From the NCBI GenBank assembly GCA_046351215.1, contig JAXLYX010000005.1, positions 496,001-560,000 of the forward strand: 64,000 nucleotides of DNA. Direction: 5' to 3'. Shown here one piece after another: positions 58,357 through 64,000 of the stretch; the first letter of the stretch is position 1, and each line of letters opens with the position of its first letter. The translations under genes were made by a program, and so were the position numbers. The DNA comes from JAXLYX01 sp046351215 (GTDB lineage: Bacteria; Myxococcota_A; Polyangia; Polyangiales; Houyiibacteriaceae). The notes under the pieces were generated by a model. It was not told the origin of the DNA. It made no database searches and saw only the letters and a program-made list of their open reading frames with translations.

Positions 58357-59178
58357 CTAAGGGCGCGGGGTCCGGCCGAGCGCGCGCGCGGCCGCCTCCA
58401 CGTGACGCCGGATGGCCGCGAGCCCGTCGGTCAGCGCGGCGGGTCCCGGCTGCAGGATCTGCGACGACGGGATCTCGTGGATGCGGTCGTTCACCACCGC
58501 GGGGATCGTCGAGAAGCCCGGACGCTCGCGGATCTTCGGCTTCTGGACCTTGCGGCCGCACCAGGAGGCGAGGATGAGGTCCGGCGCGCGACGCACGACC
58601 TCGTCGGGCGAGACGATCCGCTCCTTCGCCAGCCCGGCGTTCCGCAGCTCGGGGAAGATCGGCTCCCCGCCCGCGAGCTCGATCAGCTCCTCCACCCACC
58701 TTATCCCGGCGATGAGGGGCTCGTTCCACTCCTCGAAGAAGACCCGCGGCCGCGCAGGCAGCGAGGCCGCCGCGCGCACGGTCTCCTCGAGATTCGCCTC
58801 GAGGCGGGCGACCAGCGCCTCGGCCTCCTTCGTCTTCCCGACCAGGTTGCCCGTCGCCAGGATCGTCGAGAGGATCTCGGAGACGCTGCGTTGGTTGAAG
58901 ATCACGACCGGGACCCCGAGCCGCACGAGCTCGCGCGCGATGTCGGCCTGGAGATCGGAGAAACCGATGACGAGATCGGGCTCGAGAGCGCGGATGCGGT
59001 CGTAGCTCGCGCTCGTGAAGAGCGAGACCTTCGGCTTCTTCCGAGCCTCCTTCGGCCGCACGGTGAAGCCCGACACCCCGACGATGCGATCCTCCGCGCC
59101 GAGCAGGTAGAGCGTCTCCACCGGCTCTTCCGTCAGGCAGACGATGCGATTCGGAGTCGAGGCGCGCGGCACGAGCAT
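58357..59178 (-). CDS. btuF: BtuF-like cobalamin-binding protein without signal peptide
   Basis: 273 residues. Family pattern for corrinoid/iron substrate-binding proteins: IVCLTEEPVETLYLLG at the start, LEPDLVIGFSDLQADIA, NQRSVSEIL and the C-terminal DGLAAIRRHV. There is no signal peptide or lipobox, which is odd for a periplasmic binding protein; some members of this subfamily are known to lack one. It is third on the minus strand after the B12 receptor and the propeller lipoprotein, 75 bases after the latter. Confidence 0.85.
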   Translation of the reverse strand: MLVPRASTPNRIVCLTEEPVETLYLLGAEDRIVGVSGFTVRPKEARKKPKVSLFTSASYDRIRALEPDLVIGFSDLQADIARELVRLGVPVVIFNQRSVSEILSTILATGNLVGKTKEAEALVARLEANLEETVRAAASLPARPRVFFEEWNEPLIAGIRWVEELIELAGGEPIFPELRNAGLAKERIVSPDEVVRRAPDLILASWCGRKVQKPKIRERPGFSTIPAVVNDRIHEIPSSQILQPGPAALTDGLAAIRRHVEAAARALGRTPRP

Positions 59179-59209
59179 CGGCGGAGGATACCTCGGAGCG
59201 AGACAGGAC

Positions 59210-59235
59210 GGGCGGAGGCCCGAGGACCTCCGCCC
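59210..59235 (-). terminator. Hairpin between the propeller lipoprotein and btuF-like genes
   Basis: Perfect 9-bp stem GGGCGGAGG / CCTCCGCCC with an 8-base loop, in the 75-base gap. No T-tract, so it may attenuate rather than fully end transcription from the receptor unit. Confidence 0.45.
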
Positions 59236-59253
59236 GCCTCGATCGGGGCAGGA

Positions 59254-60531
59254 TCAGGGCAGCAGCGAGATCGCCACGACCGGCAGGTGGAGACGCCCGA
59301 ACGCGCGGACGTCGACCGCCGAGAGGGTCGAGCCCGCCGCGTCCCAGTGGTAGCGGCGGATGCCCTGCGTGTGGTCGGGCACGAGGACGAGCCCGCTCGT
59401 CGGGTCGTAGGCCATCTGCACGAAGAAATCCTGCGGATGCAGGGCGTCGGCGATCTTCGTGCGCGTACCGTTCGAGAGGTCGAGCACGTAGAGCGCGTCG
59501 GGGGGCGAGGTGTCGGTCCATCCGCCGAGGTGCACGGCGAGCACGTAGCGCGAGGAGAGCGCGAGGGCGGCGTCGACGATCGAGTCCTCGCTCGGATGGG
59601 CGTTCGTCTCGTAGCGCGCGACCTCGTTCACGCTGCCGTCCGAGCCGACCTCGAGCACGACGAAGCCGCTCTTCGGGGCGAGGTCGCCGTAGTAGCCGAC
59701 GCAACGCGCGAGCACGCGGTTCGACGCGCCCGGCACGGGCTGGAGATCGCCGCAGTTCTGGAGGTCCGGGATGCCGTGCACCGTGACGGTCTTCGCGCCG
59801 AGGTCGACGATCGCGACGGCGCCCGGACCGGCCGCGTCGAAGGACGCGGAGAGCCGATCGATGCCGACGACGAGACGCCCCGGCACCTGGACCATGCGCG
59901 AAGGCCGCGCGTAGGCGACGACGTCCATGGTGCCGGACATCGTCGTGACGCTGACCGTCACGTTGCCGGGCGACATGTCGATGCGCTGTCCCGTGAGCGT
60001 CATCGTCTGCGGGTTCAGCTCGACGAGGTCGTTGCCGAGGCTGTCGGCGGTCGCCGCGGGATCGACGTTCGGCTCGTAGCGCGAGATCCAGGCGCTCGTC
60101 GGCGAGACGAAGACCATGTCCTGCGGGTTCGAGGACCAGGCGGCATGGCTCGACTCGGTCTGGGTGCGCGCCTGACCGAGCACGGCGCCCGTGGCGAAGT
60201 CGACGCGCGTGACGACGTCGGTCTGGAAGCGATCGAGGATCGTGAGCACGCCCTGATCCGAGACGGTCGGCAGGACGTTGTCGCCGGAGAGCGTCGCCGT
60301 GAGGCCGGGCCAGGTCGAGCCCGAGTGGATCCAGGCATCCGCGAGGGGATCGCCGTTCGCGTCGAGCAGTCCGTACGATGCGACCGAGGTCTTGAAGTCG
60401 GCGCTGCGGACGGCGAAGCGGGGCACCTCGGTGCCGAGGCTCCAGGGCTGGGTCCGGAGGCCCTGGGAGTCGTCACAGCCGACGGCCGCGAGACCGGCGA
60501 CGACGAGGAGGAGGCGAAGCGAACGATTCAT
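59254..60531 (-). CDS. YncE-like beta-propeller lipoprotein
   Basis: 425 residues. Lipobox AVGC (Cys 19) marks a lipoprotein. The mature sequence repeats blade-like units of the YncE/YVTN type (SWISRY-like SAWISRYEPNV, NDLVELNPQTM, YVLDLSNGTRT, QMAYDPTSGLVLVP), consistent with a beta-propeller, blade count unresolved. It starts one base after the TonB-dependent receptor stop, so the two are co-transcribed under the cobalamin riboswitch. In Bacteroides a propeller lipoprotein (BtuG) caps BtuB; this is an analogous arrangement, not shown to be homologous. Confidence 0.85.
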   Translation of the reverse strand: MNRSLRLLLVVAGLAAVGCDDSQGLRTQPWSLGTEVPRFAVRSADFKTSVASYGLLDANGDPLADAWIHSGSTWPGLTATLSGDNVLPTVSDQGVLTILDRFQTDVVTRVDFATGAVLGQARTQTESSHAAWSSNPQDMVFVSPTSAWISRYEPNVDPAATADSLGNDLVELNPQTMTLTGQRIDMSPGNVTVSVTTMSGTMDVVAYARPSRMVQVPGRLVVGIDRLSASFDAAGPGAVAIVDLGAKTVTVHGIPDLQNCGDLQPVPGASNRVLARCVGYYGDLAPKSGFVVLEVGSDGSVNEVARYETNAHPSEDSIVDAALALSSRYVLAVHLGGWTDTSPPDALYVLDLSNGTRTKIADALHPQDFFVQMAYDPTSGLVLVPDHTQGIRRYHWDAAGSTLSAVDVRAFGRLHLPVVAISLLP

Positions 60532-60532
60532 C

Positions 60533-62686
60533 TCAGAGGTCCTTTCGATACAAGAGCTGGGCCGTGAACGTCCGGCCCGCGAGGGGGTAACCGAGGACGT
60601 CGGATCCACCGACGTCGAAGAGATCGCGGACGGAGAACGAAGCGGAGAGGGCGTCGTCGAGCACCGCCATCCGCACGCCGAGACCGACCCACGTATGGGC
60701 CGGCCACTCGACGAGGGGCGGCTTCAGGGCGGTGAGGCCGATGAAGGTCACGTCCACGTAGCCGCCGAGATCGGAGACGAAGGAGCCGAGCCGCCCCGAG
60801 CGCGACTCGAATCGTCCGTACGTCGTTCCGCGCGCACGGAGCGGCAGCGCGTAGCCGCGGTCGTCGTGCGTCACGAGCGCCGTGCCCTGACCGACGAGGG
60901 CGACGTGCTCGCCGATCGAGAGGTGCATCCCCGCCTCGAAGCCGTTCGCGGTCGTGCGGGGGAGGTTCTGGGCGACGATGCGTCCCTGGGCGTTCTGCAT
61001 CCAGACGATGGTGTCGTCGAAGGCCTGGTGGAAGCCGCGCGCCTCGAGCTCGAGGCAGACGGCCCCTTTCCACGCCTGCACCGTCACGCCCCCGTCGACG
61101 CCCTGCCCGTTCTCCGGCCGGAGGTCCGGGTTGTCGAGCACGAGGCGGCGATCGCCGAAGAGCTCGAGCACGGTCGGGAAGCGCGCGCCGCTGTAGACCG
61201 ACGCGGAGAACGCGACCATCTCGTGCGGAGCGACGACGGCGCCCACCCGGTAGAGCGGCGCGGTCTGGCTCGATTTCGTGTGCATCTCCGTGCCGGCATC
61301 GTCCCAACGGGCGTCGACGCTCGCATGCGCGATCGTCACCGACGGGCGCAGCTCGAAACGCACGGGGCCGAGGTGGTGGTGGAGCCTCGCCTCGAGCGCG
61401 CTCGTGAGCGTCGTACGCGACGAGTCCCGATCGGGGACGAGCGGATTCTCCTCGTGGGAATGGAAGGCGTCGTGCACCACGTTCGTGACGGTGGTGAATT
61501 CGAGCCAGCGCGTCGCCTCGATGGCGAAGGCGAGCCGTCCGCTCGGCGAGACCGTCCGATCGTCCGCGAACGTGCCCGGCGACGCCGCCGTCTCGCCGTA
61601 CGGATCGTCGAACTGGTTGCGTCGTGCGGCCGTGCCGAAGCGGACCTGGAGTCGGTACGCACGCCCTCCGCGCACGGTGCCGTTCTTGCGGTAGGCGAGG
61701 AGGCCGAGCCCCTGGAGGATCGCCTGATGCGACTGGAGCGTGCGCTGCGTCCCCTGCCCCGGCACGCCTCCGTCCCGACCGAGGCCGAGCAGCAGCAGGT
61801 CGAAGCGTCCGATCCGCGTCTCGCTCGTCGCCTGGACGACGCCGTTGCCCTGGAAGAACTGGGCGTTCTGCCAGCGTCGCTCGCGATCGTCCGTCGGATC
61901 GAAGCGGGTGCCGTTGTCGTCGAGGTAGCGGAAGTCCTGCTCGGAGCCGAACACGCCGAAGGAGGAGTGGAGGCGGAACGTCCGCGCGCTCGCCGCGAGC
62001 TCTCCCGTGGCGCGGTAGGTGCCGAACGAGCCGCCCTCCACCGAAAGCTGTGCGTGATCCCCACCGTCCTCCCGCGGCACGAGCCGGACGACGCCGCCGA
62101 TGGCGCCGCTCGAATACCAGACGGGCGCGCCGCCCCGATAGACCTCGACGCGGCGGAGCGACGGCAGCGGGAAGAGCCCCAGATCGATCGCTCCGGCCTC
62201 GGGCCCGCCGACCGGCAGGTCGTCGAAGAGCACGGTCGTCTGCGAGAGATCCGCGCCTCGTATCGCGACGGCCTGGAAGCCTCCGATCGCGCCGTTGCCG
62301 ATGACGCGAGCCCCCGGGACCTCCGAGAGCACGTGCCGGAACGTCTCGAACGCGGTCATGCGACGCTCGAGATCGACCACGGTCGCGGACGCCGTCGGAT
62401 CGACGGCGTTGGTGCTCGCGATCGGCCGGGCCACGCGCGCCGAGGCCGAATACGCGTGGGCTCCTTCGTCCTCCGAGGCATCGGCGGCGGTCCCCTCGGT
62501 CTCGGCCTCTCCGCCCGACGCTTCGCTCGTCTCGTCCTCCGCGCGCACGCCGTCCGCCGTGCCGGCGAAAGCCAGCGCGGAGGCGAGGAGCATCGGGAGC
62601 GTTCGACGGGGGCTCAGGGCGCGTCTCCCGGGAATTCCGGTGGAAGCGCTGGACGGAATGCCCCTCCGTCGAGCACCGTCCGCCAT
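60533..62686 (-). CDS. btuB: TonB-dependent receptor, probable B12 receptor (BtuB-like)
   Basis: Up to 717 residues. Plug domain at about 90-200 (AIRGADLSQTTVLFDDLPVG, RRVEVYRGGAPVWYSSGAIGG) and a C-terminal 22-strand-type barrel ending in hydrophobic FTAQLLYRKDL. Substrate is inferred from the cobalamin riboswitch directly upstream and the BtuF/BtuC genes beside it. The start is uncertain: ATG 62686 gives 31 residues before the signal helix, CTG 62617 has a GGGAG site, ATG 62593 begins within the helix. Length fits the family. Confidence 0.88.
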   Translation of the reverse strand: MADGARRRGIPSSASTGIPGRRALSPRRTLPMLLASALAFAGTADGVRAEDETSEASGGEAETEGTAADASEDEGAHAYSASARVARPIASTNAVDPTASATVVDLERRMTAFETFRHVLSEVPGARVIGNGAIGGFQAVAIRGADLSQTTVLFDDLPVGGPEAGAIDLGLFPLPSLRRVEVYRGGAPVWYSSGAIGGVVRLVPREDGGDHAQLSVEGGSFGTYRATGELAASARTFRLHSSFGVFGSEQDFRYLDDNGTRFDPTDDRERRWQNAQFFQGNGVVQATSETRIGRFDLLLLGLGRDGGVPGQGTQRTLQSHQAILQGLGLLAYRKNGTVRGGRAYRLQVRFGTAARRNQFDDPYGETAASPGTFADDRTVSPSGRLAFAIEATRWLEFTTVTNVVHDAFHSHEENPLVPDRDSSRTTLTSALEARLHHHLGPVRFELRPSVTIAHASVDARWDDAGTEMHTKSSQTAPLYRVGAVVAPHEMVAFSASVYSGARFPTVLELFGDRRLVLDNPDLRPENGQGVDGGVTVQAWKGAVCLELEARGFHQAFDDTIVWMQNAQGRIVAQNLPRTTANGFEAGMHLSIGEHVALVGQGTALVTHDDRGYALPLRARGTTYGRFESRSGRLGSFVSDLGGYVDVTFIGLTALKPPLVEWPAHTWVGLGVRMAVLDDALSASFSVRDLFDVGGSDVLGYPLAGRTFTAQLLYRKDL

Positions 62687-62711
62687 ATCCCCGTGGCTTT
62701 GGGTGGAACGA

Positions 62712-62880
62712 CTCCGGGTAGGTCTCCGGGCTCGTGACCATGGCCCCACCGCCTTCCCGGGATGCTCCCAGTGGCTTCGTGGTGGGGGTTTCGATCACCT
62801 ACCGTGGCGGGACCGCGTCGGCGTTGGACCGACTTCCCTGTTCGGCCCCCGGATGTGTCCCGGGGAGCCTGTCTCCGGCC
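62712..62880 (-). promoter_or_regulatory. Cobalamin (B12) riboswitch
   Basis: On the minus strand: the GGGAAGTCGGT element at 62828-62838, the B12 box GCCACTGGGA at 62766-62775, the AAGGCGG segment, and the 3' signature GGAGACCTACC at 62717-62727. P1 can close by pairing near 62876 and 62715. It lies 25 bases before the receptor ATG, which fits control of translation by adenosylcobalamin or a related corrinoid. Confidence 0.93.
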
Positions 62881-62917
62881 CCCGAAGCAGGGAGCCATCG
62901 ACCCGATGTCGGTGCGA

Positions 62918-62946
62918 ACCCTGGACGCGGCTGTCCAGGATGTCAA
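62918..62946 (-). promoter_or_regulatory. Promoter of the riboswitch-receptor unit
   Basis: -35 TTGACA (62941-62946), 17-base spacer, -10 CAGGGT (62918-62923). Start near 62911, just before the riboswitch. Confidence 0.55.
62921..62938. promoter_or_regulatory. Palindrome inside the receptor promoter spacer
   Basis: CTGGAC / GTCCAG, a perfect 6-bp inverted repeat with a 6-base centre (GCGGCT), lying between the -35 and -10 boxes. A repressor operator is possible; chance cannot be excluded. Confidence 0.3.
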
Positions 62947-62958
62947 ACGCCGCCCGCC

Positions 62959-62988
62959 TTGACCCCACGTGCGGGTGCACGCTAGGTC
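62959..62988 (+). promoter_or_regulatory. Promoter of btuC
   Basis: TTGACC, an 18-base spacer, TAGGTC. Start near 62995, so the message would be almost leaderless before ATG 62999. Its -35 lies 12 bases from the -35 of the receptor promoter. Confidence 0.5.
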
Positions 62989-62998
62989 GCCGTCCGAG

Positions 62999-64000
62999 AT
63001 GACCACCGCGCGCCCGAAGACGTCGACGCTCTGGCTGCTCGCGGCGGCCTCCGTCGTGCTGGCGGGCGCGCTCTCGCTCGCCGTCGGACGCGGCGATCTC
63101 GCGGACGCCTCCCTCCGGGAGACGTTCCTCGCGCTGCGCACGAACCGCCTCGTCGCCGCCTTCCTCACGGGCACCGCGCTCTCGGTCGCGGGAGTCCTCG
63201 TGCAGGGGCTCTTCCGCAACCCCTTGGCCGATCCGGGAGTGCTCGGAACGACGGCCGGCGCCGTGCTCGGCGGCAAGCTCACGCTCTACCTGCTCGAGAT
63301 CGCCCTCTCGACGGGGATCTTCCGGTACGTCGCGCCGGAGGCCGCCGTGCCCATCGGCTGCATGGCCGGCGCGCTCGCCGCGATGGTGCTCCTGCTCGGC
63401 TTCGTCCGAGGCGACGGGGATCTGCTCCTCGTGCTCCTGCTCGGCTTCAGCCTCTCGTCGCTCTTCGCGTCGATCGGCTCCTTCGTCACCATCCTGGCGC
63501 AAGAGCAGTGGGAGCTCGGTCGCGCGCTCGTCGCCTTCGCCCTCGGCTCCGTCAGCGGCGCAGGGCCACGTCACATCCTCTTCGCGCTGCCCTCGATCGT
63601 CGGAGGCGCGATCGCGGCCTTCGCCTGGGGCCGCTCGCTCGACGTCCTGCTCTCGGGCGAGGACGAGGCCCGCGCGCTCGGCGTGGACGTGCGGGTCGTG
63701 CGTCGATGGTGCGCCGTCTGGGTCTCGGTGCTCACGGGCGCCGCCGTCTCGATCGGCGGATTCCTCGGCTTCGTCGGGCTCGTCGTGCCCCACGTGCTCC
63801 GTCCCTACACGGGCGCGGAGCACCGACGCCTCCTGCCCTTCGCCGCGGTCTTCGGCGGCGTCTTCGTCGTGCTCTGCGACGTGGTCGTCCGCGCGCTGCC
63901 GACGCGCAGCGAGATGCCGCTCGGCGTGATGACGGGCCTCGTGGGCGCGCCGCTCTTCCTCTACCTGCTCCTGCGGCAGCGACGCGAGGCCTACGATGGC
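62999..64000 (+). CDS. btuC: BtuC-like ABC transporter permease (3' truncated)
   Basis: At least 334 residues, open to the window end. FecCD/BtuC family: an N-terminal helix, then LFRNPLADPGVLG, helices across the frame, and GFLGFVGLVVPHVLRP with the conserved GxxxFxGLxxPH-type element, close to the full family length. Divergent from the receptor unit. The ATPase BtuD is expected just past the edge. Confidence 0.93.
   Translation, partial: MTTARPKTSTLWLLAAASVVLAGALSLAVGRGDLADASLRETFLALRTNRLVAAFLTGTALSVAGVLVQGLFRNPLADPGVLGTTAGAVLGGKLTLYLLEIALSTGIFRYVAPEAAVPIGCMAGALAAMVLLLGFVRGDGDLLLVLLLGFSLSSLFASIGSFVTILAQEQWELGRALVAFALGSVSGAGPRHILFALPSIVGGAIAAFAWGRSLDVLLSGEDEARALGVDVRVVRRWCAVWVSVLTGAAVSIGGFLGFVGLVVPHVLRPYTGAEHRRLLPFAAVFGGVFVVLCDVVVRALPTRSEMPLGVMTGLVGAPLFLYLLLRQRREAYDG

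Noticed and set aside
62687..62998. Riboswitch on the plus strand controlling btuC
   Set aside because: The B12 box and 3' signature read only on the minus strand, and the btuC start is too close to its promoter.

Overview
The window reads as chromosomal DNA of a very GC-rich myxobacterium (Myxococcota, probably the Polyangia/Sandaracinus side). The evidence is the dense third-position G/C, five Hanks-type Ser/Thr kinases, a bactofilin, an MshEN-GAF-HEAT fusion and a kinase carrying a DUF2378/V4R-like C-terminal domain. No insertion sequence, phage gene, CRISPR array or rRNA was seen. Both ends cut through genes.

Layout: 1-5.4 kb holds the end of an unknown gene, a minus-strand unit (secreted protein, small protein, chlorite-dismutase-like protein, aroC) and a HEAT protein. 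5.4-15.6 kb holds a HAD hydrolase coupled to a membrane-anchored, catalytically degenerate sigma-54-activator-like regulator, a kinase, and a unit with rsmE, prmA and a large MshEN-GAF-HEAT protein. 15.7-18.3 kb holds homoserine dehydrogenase and a sucrase/ferredoxin-like protein. 18.3-27.5 kb holds the F1 ATP synthase, split into two units on opposite strands (atpF'-F-H-A-G on minus, atpD-C on plus) flanking a bactofilin and a kinase. Both units have a similar strong promoter. 27.5-34.5 kb holds an rnc / YcbK-like peptidase / TPR-kinase-pseudokinase operon and a Cpx-like envelope-stress module. 34.5-45 kb holds a DTW enzyme, a rhomboid pseudoprotease, a MATE exporter, two kinases and secreted Cys-rich or PEGA proteins. 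45-49 kb holds small genes, trmO, a CusF-like lipoprotein, tRNA-Leu and an E2 acyltransferase. 49-58 kb holds a copper/silver efflux operon (cusC-cusB-cusA-cupredoxin lipoprotein) and a His-rich cation diffusion facilitator. 58.3-64 kb is a vitamin B12 uptake locus: a cobalamin riboswitch drives a TonB-dependent receptor, then a beta-propeller lipoprotein and a BtuF-like protein, with btuC divergent from it.

The candidates of most interest are the B12 locus with a propeller lipoprotein that recalls Bacteroides BtuG, three proteins that look like dead versions of enzymes (an AAA+ activator, a kinase domain, a rhomboid), and the matched promoters of the split ATP synthase. All calls come from reading the sequence; no database search was run.
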